Below, in pieces: positions 26,851 through 35,830 of a stretch of DNA of 64,000 nucleotides. The DNA lies in the NCBI RefSeq assembly GCF_000964425.1, contig NZ_BANF01000012.1, forward strand, positions 83,857-147,856, written 5' to 3'. Source of the stretch: Komagataeibacter intermedius TF2 (GTDB lineage: Bacteria; Pseudomonadota; Alphaproteobacteria; Acetobacterales; Acetobacteraceae). The position numbers were made by a program, and so were the translations under genes. The notes beneath the pieces are model-generated. The model made no database searches. It was not told the DNA's origin and worked only from the letters and a program-made list of their open reading frames with translations. How positions within the stretch are numbered: position 1 is the stretch's first letter; every line of letters begins with the position of its first letter.

Positions 26851-27043
26851 CTTTCCTTGAAAATCAGTTGGTCCTGTTATGGCGCGGCCTGTTCGGTCCG
26901 TGCCTGTCCGCATGTCCTGCCGCGTGGCTGCAGGACTGTGCCGCCATGAAATCATGCCCGGTTCAAAAGATGAGGTGCCTGCCGCCCCTGTGGCTGCTAC
27001 ACCGTTCCCTGATTTTTCCATTCGCTGAATTCAGGAATCAAGA

Positions 27044-28258
27044 ATGAGCGGGCCCAGCCTCCCCGAAAACATTCCCCCCCACGCGCCATCAGCAGGCCCT
27101 GGCGGCATTGGGGGCTGGATTGACCGCAGGCTTCCGGTCATCAGCGGCTTTCGGCAGGAATATATTGATTTCCGCATGCCGAAAAACCTGAATGCCCTGT
27201 GGAATTTCGGGGCGATCCTGACCACCGTTCTGGTGCTGATGCTGGCGACGGGCATTTTCCTGGCCATGAACTATACCCCGACCTCCGCCGGGGCGTTCAT
27301 GTCGGTGGAAATGATCGAACGTCAGCTTCCGGGTGGGTGGATGCTGCGCGCGATGCACATGACGGGGGCCAGCCTGTTCATGGCCGCCCTGTATATCCAC
27401 CTGTTCCGTGGGCTGTATTACGGGTCATACAAGCAGCCGCGCGAAATCCTGTGGCTGAGCGGGCTGGGCCTGCTGCTTATGGTCATGGTCACGGCATTCG
27501 CGGGGTATGTGCTGCCATGGGGGCAGATGTCGTACTGGGGGGCGGATGTCGCGGGCAAGGCGGTTGGCGCCGTGCCGGTCATTGGCGGCACGCTGGAACA
27601 CATCATGGAAGGCAGCGACCATCTGGGGGATATTTTCATCCACCGCTTTTTCGTGCTGCATTTCCTCATGGCGTTCGCCATTGTGGCTGTCGTGGCCATT
27701 CATGTGGTGGCGCTGCATGTCAGCGGGCCGAACAACCCCGATGGCAGGCCGGTGCCCGAACGCCAGACCGTGCCCTTCCATCCCTATTACACCACCAAGG
27801 ATCTGACGGGTCTCGTGCTGTTCGCGCTGGTTTTCGTGGCGCTGGCCTTCCTGTGGCCGGACCTGCTGTCGGAGCCGGAAAATTATCGTCCCGCCAACCC
27901 CATGCACACGCCTGCCGATATTGAACCGGAATGGTATTTCCTGCCGTTCTACGGCCTGCTGCAATCCGTGCCGTCCAAGTTTGGTGGCCTGCTGGCGGCG
28001 GCGGGATCGATCCTGGTCCTGTTCGCGGTGCCCTGGCTGGACCGTTCGCCCATCCGTTCGGCACGTTTCCGCCCGGCCTGCCGGATCGGCATGGCGGGAC
28101 TGGTCATATCGTTCGTGCTGATGGGACTGGTGGGCCGGCATCATGCCGAAGGGGGCTGGATGATCGCAGGCCGGGTCGCGGCACTATATTATTTCGGCTA
28201 TTTCCTTGTGCTGCTGCCGCTATGCGCGCGGCGCGAAGGGCAGCAGACCGAAGGCTGA
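27044..28258 (+). CDS. petB: Cytochrome b subunit of a bc1-type complex, solitary gene
   Basis: A 404-residue membrane protein that carries quinol electrons across the bc1 complex. The four heme-ligand histidines are present with the correct 14-residue spacing (His105/His119 and His206/His220). The quinol-site PEWY is at residues 295-298, and eight membrane helices are readable. The protein looks complete. Unusually, no Rieske gene (petA) precedes it and no cytochrome c1 gene (petC) follows. tRNA-Arg lies 193 bases upstream, and a palindrome copy begins within 20 bases of its stop. Either the partners were moved, or this is a remnant of the operon. Confidence 0.92.
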   Translation: MSGPSLPENIPPHAPSAGPGGIGGWIDRRLPVISGFRQEYIDFRMPKNLNALWNFGAILTTVLVLMLATGIFLAMNYTPTSAGAFMSVEMIERQLPGGWMLRAMHMTGASLFMAALYIHLFRGLYYGSYKQPREILWLSGLGLLLMVMVTAFAGYVLPWGQMSYWGADVAGKAVGAVPVIGGTLEHIMEGSDHLGDIFIHRFFVLHFLMAFAIVAVVAIHVVALHVSGPNNPDGRPVPERQTVPFHPYYTTKDLTGLVLFALVFVALAFLWPDLLSEPENYRPANPMHTPADIEPEWYFLPFYGLLQSVPSKFGGLLAAAGSILVLFAVPWLDRSPIRSARFRPACRIGMAGLVISFVLMGLVGRHHAEGGWMIAGRVAALYYFGYFLVLLPLCARREGQQTEG

Positions 28259-28270
28259 ACAACCAAAGGT

Positions 28271-28313
28271 GGTTCTGGTGATGCTTTTTTCAAAAAAGCG
28301 GTGCTCGGAAACG
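28271..28313. repeat. Dispersed palindrome, copy 3 (uninterrupted)
   Basis: Core GCTTTTTT (28283-28290) and AAAAAAGC (28292-28299) form a perfect eight-pair stem around one base, flanked by GGTTCTGGTGAT and GGTGCTCGGAAACG. It lies just after petB and may be its terminator. Confidence 0.7.
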
Positions 28314-28361
28314 TATGCTATTTACCGATAAATGACTTTAGAACAGCATCCGGACATCGCG

Positions 28362-28877
28362 TCAGTCCACGATGTTGTTCAGCATGTCCTTCTTGTGCGG
28401 CAGGAAGGTCGTGACCCGCAGGCCATGCCACGCGACAAGGCTGTCCCCAAGGAACATGGCCAGCGCAATAACGGTGCACACCAGCGCATTGCCGAACATG
28501 AGTACCAGCCACCACGCAATGGCCGAATCCCGAACGCTGCCCATGAACAGGGCAAAGGCCGAACCACAGGCTGACGCCCCACCCACCCCCGCGAACAGGA
28601 TGGAGGCATCCAGCAGCAGGGTGCGGTAATGCAGATGCGTCAACCGGCGTAACAGCAGCCCCGCACTTTCGCTGCCCTTGTCATCCGCATTTTCCAGCTT
28701 GTCACGTACTGTCTCGATATGATCACTGACACGGGCCAGTCGCGTGTTGAACATGTTCAGCAGCGTCCCGATACCCGACAGCATGAAAACAGGTGTCAGG
28801 GCGGTCTGGATCAGATGGGCCACGCCATCGACGGATGCATCGGGAACAAGGCCGGGAAAGGCAGACACGGCAGGCAT
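28362..28877 (-). CDS. DUF2721 membrane protein
   Basis: A 171-residue protein with three predicted membrane helices and the DUF2721 pattern: an N-terminal helix (ALTPVFMLSGIGTLLNMFNTRLARVSDHI), a charged middle with LRRLTHLHYRTLLLDAS, and two C-terminal helices. The function of the family is unknown. The start is uncertain: ATG 28877 is chosen, and TTG 28895 is in frame. It converges on petB. Confidence 0.82.
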   Translation of the reverse strand: MPAVSAFPGLVPDASVDGVAHLIQTALTPVFMLSGIGTLLNMFNTRLARVSDHIETVRDKLENADDKGSESAGLLLRRLTHLHYRTLLLDASILFAGVGGASACGSAFALFMGSVRDSAIAWWLVLMFGNALVCTVIALAMFLGDSLVAWHGLRVTTFLPHKKDMLNNIVD

Positions 28878-28970
28878 ATCCTTGGTTACGCGCAAAGCCT
28901 GCGTTTTTTGGGGTTATCCCCGCCTGCGTCAAGGGGTACAGCCCATCTTATCCACAGTTAGGGAAATCCC

Positions 28971-29243
28971 ATGTCACATAATTACGCCACACCGCTGACA
29001 CCGGAAAAACGGCTGGCACGGGTACTGACGCGCATACCGGCGGACTGGACGGTGAACATTGACCGCCAGCCGTCATCAACGGGAACGGGACAGTGGCGCG
29101 CACGCCTGACCATGCCCGGACACGAAGTGCAGGACTGGACCTCCTCCCATGAAACAATGGTCGATGCGCTGGAAGCCGCATGGCGACAGGCCCGCACGGT
29201 CGTGAATGCGGCGATGGGCAAACGGGATACAGTCAATAATTAA
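28971..29243 (+). CDS. Small hypothetical protein
   Basis: A 90-residue protein with a good ribosome site (AGGGA seven bases before ATG 28971). It contains ADWTVNIDRQ and WRARLTMPGHEVQDWTSSH, then a helix EAAWRQARTVVNAAMG. It is soluble and looks like one small alpha/beta domain. I do not recognise the family. It stands alone, divergent from the DUF2721 gene. The ribosome site and typical codon use support it being real. Confidence 0.6.
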   Translation: MSHNYATPLTPEKRLARVLTRIPADWTVNIDRQPSSTGTGQWRARLTMPGHEVQDWTSSHETMVDALEAAWRQARTVVNAAMGKRDTVNN

Positions 29244-29687
29244 CCAATAGAATACAAACACAGCTTCGTGATTTGATATTCTGTATTTCTGACTACCCGT
29301 AACGAACTTGTGTATTTTTTTACTGGCCACAGGGCAGAAAAGCATGCGCACACGATTGTTTGATGCATCGTGACGAATGTTACGAAACCACGTCGTTATT
29401 CCGTTTTCCTGTCCTTTCGTACTGCGATATCGTACGCTTTCGGTCAGAAAACGCACATGTGTTCCCGACTGACCATATTTTGAACATTGTATGAAAAAGA
29501 AGGAAGATTGGCTAACGAATCCATCTGGATAGACGCCCTTCCCCTACGCCGCCATCCCGCATGCGGGGAAAAATCCCTATGTTATTACAGGACTGTCATG
29601 TCCCCGGACCGGGCCTGCCGGACCAGATGGGGCCCATTGACCCGCAGGGTTTTATACAACAGGAATGCGGACAGGGAGTTTAATACT
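29244..29687. other. AT-rich intergenic leader of the porin gene
   Basis: About 440 bases without a convincing gene. The part 29240-29480 is clearly more AT-rich than its surroundings and probably holds the porin promoter and a long 5' leader. An open frame from 29487 runs into the porin, but the signal peptide and a GGGAG ribosome site fix the start at 29688. No clear operator or riboswitch was recognised. Confidence 0.5.
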
Positions 29688-31460
29688 ATGTCGGCAGGAA
29701 AATTGGCGCGTATTGGCGCGGTAGTTGTAATGGCAAGCGGAAGCGCATCCCTTGCCTTTCCCGAAGATGCGCGGGCTGACGATTATAGTGAACTCCTCGA
29801 CATCCTGAAGGCCAAGGGCAGCCTGACACAGGGCGAGTACAGGGGGCTGCTGGCCCATCACATGCAGCATGTGCACGAGGCGGCAGCCGCCTCCAGCCGC
29901 GCGCCGCAGTACATGCCCGCACAACGCCACATGGCCGTTCCCACGTCCGCCCACGATCAGGTGCGCACCGCCATGGGCCACCCGATCCAGCCCCCCGGCC
30001 AGATCGGCATTGGTGGTGGTGGCATGGACCCCGACTATGTGCTGGCGCAGGCGCAGCAGGCGGCGGCCAGCGCGCAGGCCAGCGCGGCATCGGCTGAATC
30101 CACGTGGCTGGCGGCCCAGCATTCCATGGGTCTTGGCGGCGGCCTGTCATTCGTGCGCATGGAGAAATATGAGGCTGGCAAGGGCCTGACCTTCAAGGCA
30201 GGCCCGATCGACATCAACCTGTCGGGCTTCATCAACGGGTTCTATACCTATAACAGCCCGGCCGGCGGCATGCCGGTCGCAGGCGGCGTCTCGACCGGGT
30301 CGAGCGGGTTCGATTCCTCGGCGCTGCGTAACGGCCTGCTGCCTGCGGGCCTGATCCTGAAGCTCAAGACCACGCAGAACGGCATCGACCTTGCCGCCGT
30401 CATGGGCATGTATCCCGGCATCGACAATGCCAAGAACGGCGCCATGAATGCCAATACCGGCGGCAGCCCGGTGGGCCTTGGCACCGCCGGCATCGATTTT
30501 CGTCAGGTGTACGTGACGGCGGGCAACAAGAAATGGGGCACGTTCAAGATCGGTCGTGACCTTGGCATCTTTGGCGGTGACGCGATCCTTGATGATGCGA
30601 CCCTGCTGAGTGTCGGCTCCACCGGCAGCAACTCGGCTCCGGGTAATACGTCGCTTGGCCGTATTGGCGTCGGTTATGTGTATGCCGACTGGATCCCGCA
30701 GATTTCGTATCAGTCGCCCACCATTAAGGGATTCCAGGGCACGATCGGCATCCTGCAGCCGCTGGATGAGTTTGATTTCTCGGGTGATGACGCCAACGGC
30801 AATGCCTATTCGGCAGGCTCCACCCAGCACAGTTCGCCCATGATCCAGGGCAAGGTAACCTATGACTTCAAGATCGGTGGACTGAGTGCCCGCATCTGGG
30901 CCAGCTTCCTGACGCAGCATCAGCAAGACCTGACGGTCAGCAAGACGACAACGGTTTCCACCCAACTGCTTGAGGAAAATGGTGGCATTTATAACATGAC
31001 CACCAGCAGTACCGCGGATGTTTCCGTCATTCCGGGTCAGAAACACGGCGTCACGGCGGAAGCAGGCGAAATCGGTACGAAGCTGACCTATGGTCCGGCG
31101 CAGTTCGTGGGCTACTACTACCGTGGCAGCGGCCTGGGCACGACCGGCCTGTTCTTTGACGGCGTGGCCAGCAACGGGCGCAAGCGTGCATCGGAAGGCT
31201 ATTATGTCCAGATGATGTATAACTTCACCAAGAAGTTCAAACTGGTCGGAAGCTATGGTGTCAGTAACCTGTATCAGGCCCCCGGCGAGAACGATCCCGA
31301 TCTGGTCCGTCGCAACGAATCCGAAGTGGGCGCCGCCTATTACAAGATGACCGACTGGCTGAACCTTGTGGCGGAATATGCCCATACCAGTTCGGCAGCC
31401 CACGGCCCGTACAAAGAAAGCGACAACAGTGCATCGGGCGGTATGATCCTGCTGTTCTGA
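29688..31460 (+). CDS. Outer-membrane porin
   Basis: A 590-residue protein with a signal peptide (hydrophobic core VVVMASGSASLAF, cleavage after DARA). Next is an N-terminal region of about 130 residues with a helix-turn-helix piece (YSELLDILKAKGSLTQGEYRGL), His/Met-rich stretches and an Ala/Gln/Ser-rich segment. A long beta-barrel follows, with alternating aromatic strands (GFINGFYTYNSP, FRQVYVTAGNKKWGTFKIGR) and a C-terminal hydrophobic strand ending ILLF, the usual outer-membrane assembly signal. It matches the porin type common in acetic acid bacteria. The solute is unknown. Confidence 0.82.
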   Translation: MSAGKLARIGAVVVMASGSASLAFPEDARADDYSELLDILKAKGSLTQGEYRGLLAHHMQHVHEAAAASSRAPQYMPAQRHMAVPTSAHDQVRTAMGHPIQPPGQIGIGGGGMDPDYVLAQAQQAAASAQASAASAESTWLAAQHSMGLGGGLSFVRMEKYEAGKGLTFKAGPIDINLSGFINGFYTYNSPAGGMPVAGGVSTGSSGFDSSALRNGLLPAGLILKLKTTQNGIDLAAVMGMYPGIDNAKNGAMNANTGGSPVGLGTAGIDFRQVYVTAGNKKWGTFKIGRDLGIFGGDAILDDATLLSVGSTGSNSAPGNTSLGRIGVGYVYADWIPQISYQSPTIKGFQGTIGILQPLDEFDFSGDDANGNAYSAGSTQHSSPMIQGKVTYDFKIGGLSARIWASFLTQHQQDLTVSKTTTVSTQLLEENGGIYNMTTSSTADVSVIPGQKHGVTAEAGEIGTKLTYGPAQFVGYYYRGSGLGTTGLFFDGVASNGRKRASEGYYVQMMYNFTKKFKLVGSYGVSNLYQAPGENDPDLVRRNESEVGAAYYKMTDWLNLVAEYAHTSSAAHGPYKESDNSASGGMILLF

Positions 31461-31483
31461 TACCGGTGGGGACCACGTGATAC

Positions 31484-31527
31484 CCCCCCCGCCTTTTGAA
31501 AAAGGGGGTGCCCGGAAACTTTTATTA
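31484..31527. repeat. Dispersed palindrome, copy 4 (uninterrupted)
   Basis: CCCCCCGCCTTTTGAAAAAGGGGG then TGCCCGGAAACTTTTA, in inverse orientation to the petB copy. CCGCCTTTT and AAAAAGGGGG can pair. It follows the porin stop by about 25 bases and could serve as its terminator. Confidence 0.65.
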
Positions 31528-31606
31528 TTCCGCTTCCCGCCCCGATTGCCGGGATACCGCACGTGCCTGATACTGGCCCCTGCACACACCGGCGAAAGGG
31601 AAGCGG

Positions 31607-32695
31607 ATGTCCACATCACCACACTGGCCATTGCGGGTAGGTCTCGTCGGCTACGGTTTTGCCGGCCGCACCTTTCACGCCCCCCTGATCGCCGCGATAC
31701 CGGGGCTCAGGCTTGTCGCCATCAGTTCGGGACAACCAGAGGCGGTCCTGCGCGACTGGCCGGAGGTCACGGTCACGGCGACCCCCGATGCCCTGTTTGC
31801 CCTGCCCGATCTGGACATGGTGGTGATCGCCACCCCGAATACCACCCATGCCGACCTTGCCATCGCAGCATTACGCGCCGGACTGCATGTGGTGGTGGAC
31901 AAGCCGTTCACCATTACACTGGCGCAGGCGCGTATGGTGGCGCAGGTTGCGCGTGAACAGGGGCGGTTCCTGTCCGTTTTCCAGAACCGGCGATGGGACA
32001 GCGATTTTCTGGGCATCCACACCCTGATCTCAAACGGACAGGTCGGGCAGGTGACCGAACTGGAATCGCGCATGGACCGTTTCCGTCCGCAGGTGCGTGA
32101 ACGCTGGCGCGAAACGGATGAAGCCGGATGCGGCCTGTGGTTCGACCTTGGCCCGCATATGGCTGATCAGGCCCTGCAACTGTTCGGCCTGCCGGATCAT
32201 GTACAGGCCAGTCTGGCCCATCAGCGCGATGATGCGCGCGGCGATGACTGGGCATATGTGCTGCTGACATATGGGGAAAGGCGGGTCAGCCTGCATTGCA
32301 GCCTGCTCTCGGCATGGAGCGGCCCACGCTTTGTCGTGCATGGTACACGCGGCACGGTGCTCAAACGCAAGACCGATCAGCAGGAAAACCAGCTTCGCTC
32401 CGGCATGTGCCCCGGGGATCAGGGCTGGGGGGAAGACCCTGATGACCTGCTTGTGTTCGACGGCAGCGAAACGCCGCGCGCATTTCCCACCCCGCCGGGC
32501 GATTACCGGATCTATTACGCCATGCTGCGCGATGCGATCATGGGGCGGGGATATAACCCCGTGCCCCCCATACAGGCTGTGGCCCTGATGGCGGTGCTGG
32601 AAACCTGCGTGGATTCCAGCCAGCGCCGGATGGCGCTTCCCCTGCCCCTGACGGAACAGGAACAAGACGACTGGCACCAGTCATGTCAGAACTGA
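31607..32695 (+). CDS. Gfo/Idh/MocA-family oxidoreductase
   Basis: A 362-residue NAD(P)-dependent oxidoreductase. The dinucleotide-binding VGLVGYGFAGRTFHAPLI is at the N-terminus, the cofactor/substrate lysine is in VVVDKPFTITLAQA, and the second domain contains GLWFDLGPHMADQALQLFG with the usual H-x3-D arrangement. It is close to the YdgJ/YhhX subgroup. The substrate, probably a sugar or polyol, is unknown. It is isolated between a porin and an IS remnant. Confidence 0.9.
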   Translation: MSTSPHWPLRVGLVGYGFAGRTFHAPLIAAIPGLRLVAISSGQPEAVLRDWPEVTVTATPDALFALPDLDMVVIATPNTTHADLAIAALRAGLHVVVDKPFTITLAQARMVAQVAREQGRFLSVFQNRRWDSDFLGIHTLISNGQVGQVTELESRMDRFRPQVRERWRETDEAGCGLWFDLGPHMADQALQLFGLPDHVQASLAHQRDDARGDDWAYVLLTYGERRVSLHCSLLSAWSGPRFVVHGTRGTVLKRKTDQQENQLRSGMCPGDQGWGEDPDDLLVFDGSETPRAFPTPPGDYRIYYAMLRDAIMGRGYNPVPPIQAVALMAVLETCVDSSQRRMALPLPLTEQEQDDWHQSCQN

Positions 32696-32718
32696 TTCGG
32701 TAAATATCCATGAAATAA

Positions 32719-32747
32719 AAAAGAAGTTTCTGGTGCAGCTTTTTTCA
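32719..32747. repeat. Dispersed palindrome, left arm (interrupted copy 5)
   Basis: AAGAAGTTTCTGGTGCAGC then TTTTTTCA, which pairs with the arm at 32998-33034 across an IS5-type remnant. Confidence 0.68.
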
Positions 32748-32997
32748 GGGCCTGTTGGGAATGATCGTGAACTGATGATTGCGGCTGTGAGATGGATCAT
32801 GGCAGCAAAGGATATGTCTGTCCTGTCGCTCCGCATGGCGATGCGCCTGAACTCCTTGACCTTGCAGAAGACGGTCTCGATGAGATGGCGCGCTTTGAAC
32901 AGGGCTTCATCGAACGGGCGTCCGTCAATATCAAGCGATCCATATCGACTTCGAACCACATCTGGGTCCTTTAGAAAACTCAATCCCCAACAGGCTC
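32748..32997 (-). mobile_element. IS5-family element remnant (250 bp)
   Basis: Bounded by near-identical terminal inverted repeats: GGGCCTGTTGGGAATGA on the left, and GAGCCTGTTGGGGATTGA on the other strand at the right. On the minus strand it keeps only the transposase C-terminus (ARHLIETVFCKVKEFRRIAM then SFAAMIHLTAAIISSR). The N-terminal half and the core are gone. The retained C-terminus is closely similar to that of the remnant at 15794-16138, so both derive from the same or a sister IS. Small size with intact ends makes it MITE-like. Confidence 0.75.
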
Positions 32998-33034
32998 TGG
33001 AAGCGTTTTGAAAAAAGCTTCGCCAAAGACTTTT
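32998..33034. repeat. Dispersed palindrome, right arm (interrupted copy 5)
   Basis: TGGAAGCGTTTTGAAAAAAG then CTTCGCCAAAGACTTTT, complementary to 32719-32747 apart from a few mismatches. The IS remnant sits in the loop of the palindrome. Confidence 0.65.
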
Positions 33035-33040
33035 CCATGA

Positions 33041-33073
33041 AAAAGGCCGCATCCTTTCGGGTGCGGCCTTTTG
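33041..33073. terminator. Bidirectional intrinsic terminator
   Basis: AAAAGGCCGCATCC and GGGTGCGGCCTTTT form a 14-pair GC-rich stem (one G:T pair) with a four-base loop and run of T/A on each side. It ends the hpnN transcript on the minus strand, 22 bases past the hpnN stop, and can also stop plus-strand read-through. Confidence 0.88.
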
Positions 33074-33094
33074 CGTATCCCCGTAGCGGCGGGA

Positions 33095-35689
33095 TCATTC
33101 CTCGTCGATCGGGCGCTTGGGGAGAAGGGCTGGCACGAAGACCAGCGTCGCCACCAGCGTGCAGGCCAGTGACAGCAGCAGCAGCCGGCCCATGCTGGCC
33201 GTGCCCGGATGGTGGGACGCCGCAAGTGACCCGAAGGCCGTGCCCGTTGTCAGCGCGGAAAACAGCACCGCGCGCGCCGTCGGGCTGGACAGGGGCAGCT
33301 TGATCCCCGCCCGCCAGTTCATGACGAAATAGATGTTGAACGACACGCCAACCCCCAGCAGCAGAGGAAGCGCGATGATGTTGGCGAAGTTCAGCTGCTC
33401 CGGCACTACAATGATCAGGATGACCGTCATCAACGCCGACAGCAGCAGCGGCGCCAGCACCAGCGCCGTATCCAGCAGCTTGCGCAGGGCCACCGCCAGG
33501 ATGATGGCGATCATCACGATGGCGGCGGCCGCTGCCGTGACAAAAGCATGCACCATGGTCGCCGCACTCTGCACGATGTCGATGGCGGACCCCGCCGCCA
33601 TGGGAGCGACCTTCTGGATTTCCCCCACATAGGTGTGCAGCGCCCGGTTGCCTTTCATGTCCTTTGTCGGGTGGACCTCGACCAGTGCACGTCCGTCGGG
33701 CAGCAGGTAGTCGTGCGCCAGCTGCGCGGGCACGTCGGAAATCGCAACCGGTTTCACCTGCAGCATGTCGCGCAGCATGTTCAGCTGCATGGGCAGGAAG
33801 CGCACCAGTGCCTCGTTCGTGGCCAGCACACGCTGGTCATCCGCCTGCGACAGGTGGGCCAGCGCCGACTGGATGCGGCGCAGCGGATCATCGGCGGGCA
33901 GCTTGTCCATCACGCCGCCAAGTGCCGCCGCCGTCTTTGCCGCCGCCGTGCGCAGGGCGTCCGCATCCGGCGCGGGTGCCGGGTTGGACACCAGCAGCGT
34001 CGGCAGCATGATGTTCGCGGCATCCTGGATCAGGGGCAGCTTGTCCTTCTGGTCCGCAGGCACCAGCGACCCCAGCCACAATGCATCATGCACCATAGGC
34101 AGGCCCGAGAGTTTGTCGGACATGGTGGCGGCCTGATCCAGGTTCGGCATCAGCACATCCACCGTATAGGGGGAATACTGCGGCTCCGACATCAGCATGC
34201 CCAGCGTGACCATTCCCTCCGATTTGGGATTCTTGGTATGCAGCGGGTCCGCGTCAAAGGTCAGGCGGGGAATAAGGGCCACGCCCACCAGCGCGATCAC
34301 CACGAAAACCCCAAGGATCGGCTTGCGATGATGGCGGATCGCCACGTCAACCGGGCGGGCGAAGGCAAACCCGATCTTGCCGTGCCCGGACGTGGGCCGG
34401 AACAGCCGCAGCAGGGCGGGCAGCAGTGTCAGCGTGCAGATGAAGGCGAACAGCATGCCGAACCCGGCAATCAGCCCAAGCTGGGCCACGCCGACAAAGG
34501 CAGTCGGGGTAAAGGCAAGGAACCCTGCCGAGGTCGCCATGGCGGCGACAAGGATCTGATGCCCGGTTTCATTGCCGGTCTGTTCAAGTGCGTCCAGCAG
34601 CCCCGGTGAGGAGCCGTCCGGCAGGGCCTGCGCGCGGAACCGGACCGAGAACTGGATGGCGAAGTCCACCGCGATGCCCACGAACAGAATGGCGAACGCG
34701 ACCGAAATCAGGTTCAGCTTGCCCACCACGATTGCCGCAAAACCGGTGGTCAGCAGCAGGCCGGAGACCAGCGTGATGATGATGGGAATGATGATGCGCC
34801 ACGTATGCACCGCCAGGATCAGCCACAGCGAAACCAGCACCAGAGATCCCAGCAGGCCAGCCACCATGCCTTCGGCCACGGTGGCGAATTCCTCATCCGC
34901 AATCTGGGTATCACCGGTAATGTGGACATGCGCCCGGCCACTCTGGACAAATGGCAGGCTGCTGGCGGCGTTGCGGATGGCGTCCGACGCGGCTCCGCCG
35001 GGCTGGAAGGAATCATAATCCAGCTTGGGCTGTGTCACGACAAACTGGTACTTGCCGCCAAGGTCCGCCAGGTCGCCCGCCAGCAGGCGTTCCCACGACA
35101 GGGGTTCGGGCGTGCCCGAGACCGAGTGCTGCAGCGTCGTGGCGAACCCGTCCAGCGCGGCATGGAAGGGACCCAGGTCGGCCTGTCCCTGACTTATGCC
35201 CAGCGCGATCAGGTTCAGTGCGTTGAACAGCCCGCGTCCTGACGGGTCGGCGGCCAGTTCACTCAGGAACGGCTGCGCGGTGATGGTGGTGTTCAGCACC
35301 CGCTCCAGCGCCTTGGGGTCAAGGAACATGAGGCCGTTGCGCACCAGGTAGGGGTCGGTCTGGGGGGTGGTGACGTAATTGAAATGGGCGTGGTCGTCAC
35401 GCAGCTTCGCCGCCAGCGCCAGCGCGGTCTGCTGCGCCTCTTCCGGCAGGGCCGCGTCAATCACGGCGACAAGCTGGTCCTGTTTCTGGGGAAACAGCCG
35501 CCCCATCTCATCCGACCGCTTTTTCCAGTCCAGTGAGGCCGAGAACATCGTTCCCGTATCCGTGGTCACGCCCAGCAGCGCGTAACTGGCATAGGTTGCG
35601 CCTATGATCAGGAACGCAAAGACCAGCACCACCGCAATGGCACGACGGGAACAGAAAGCGACAAGGCGCCCAAGCGGTACCGATAGCAT
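33095..35689 (-). CDS. hpnN: Hopanoid transporter HpnN (RND/MMPL family)
   Basis: An 864-residue RND protein of the HpnN family that carries hopanoids from the inner to the outer membrane. It has two sets of membrane helices, each following a large periplasmic domain. The relay-like helix is SVAFAILFVGIAVDFAIQFSVRFR, its counterpart in the second half is IALPLLLGVGVSFNIYFVMNWR, and the DPLHTKNPKSEGM periplasmic piece is typical. It lies about 16 kb from the main hpn operon, next to an HpnL-like gene and below the riboflavin genes on the same strand. Confidence 0.9.
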   Translation of the reverse strand: MLSVPLGRLVAFCSRRAIAVVLVFAFLIIGATYASYALLGVTTDTGTMFSASLDWKKRSDEMGRLFPQKQDQLVAVIDAALPEEAQQTALALAAKLRDDHAHFNYVTTPQTDPYLVRNGLMFLDPKALERVLNTTITAQPFLSELAADPSGRGLFNALNLIALGISQGQADLGPFHAALDGFATTLQHSVSGTPEPLSWERLLAGDLADLGGKYQFVVTQPKLDYDSFQPGGAASDAIRNAASSLPFVQSGRAHVHITGDTQIADEEFATVAEGMVAGLLGSLVLVSLWLILAVHTWRIIIPIIITLVSGLLLTTGFAAIVVGKLNLISVAFAILFVGIAVDFAIQFSVRFRAQALPDGSSPGLLDALEQTGNETGHQILVAAMATSAGFLAFTPTAFVGVAQLGLIAGFGMLFAFICTLTLLPALLRLFRPTSGHGKIGFAFARPVDVAIRHHRKPILGVFVVIALVGVALIPRLTFDADPLHTKNPKSEGMVTLGMLMSEPQYSPYTVDVLMPNLDQAATMSDKLSGLPMVHDALWLGSLVPADQKDKLPLIQDAANIMLPTLLVSNPAPAPDADALRTAAAKTAAALGGVMDKLPADDPLRRIQSALAHLSQADDQRVLATNEALVRFLPMQLNMLRDMLQVKPVAISDVPAQLAHDYLLPDGRALVEVHPTKDMKGNRALHTYVGEIQKVAPMAAGSAIDIVQSAATMVHAFVTAAAAAIVMIAIILAVALRKLLDTALVLAPLLLSALMTVILIIVVPEQLNFANIIALPLLLGVGVSFNIYFVMNWRAGIKLPLSSPTARAVLFSALTTGTAFGSLAASHHPGTASMGRLLLLSLACTLVATLVFVPALLPKRPIDEE

Positions 35690-35830
35690 GACGAGTATTC
35701 AGCCCTTCAGAAACCTACGTCGTGCCGCATGAGGCGCGGCAGTCGGTGAAGAGGCCCGGTTTGGCCCATGATGTGGTCCCGATGCAAGGTGGTTCTTTGT
35801 CACACGACGTGACCGCGCATGGCGCAGGCG

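Noticed and set aside
26851..27043. Possible remnant of a Rieske (petA) gene upstream of petB
   Set aside because: No iron-sulfur cysteine/histidine motif, twin-arginine signal or membrane helix can be read in any frame. Only short meaningless frames are present.
29487..29687. N-terminal extension of the 29.7-kb porin
   Set aside because: It would place 67 polar residues before the signal peptide. GGGAG followed by ATG 29688 gives a normal exported protein.
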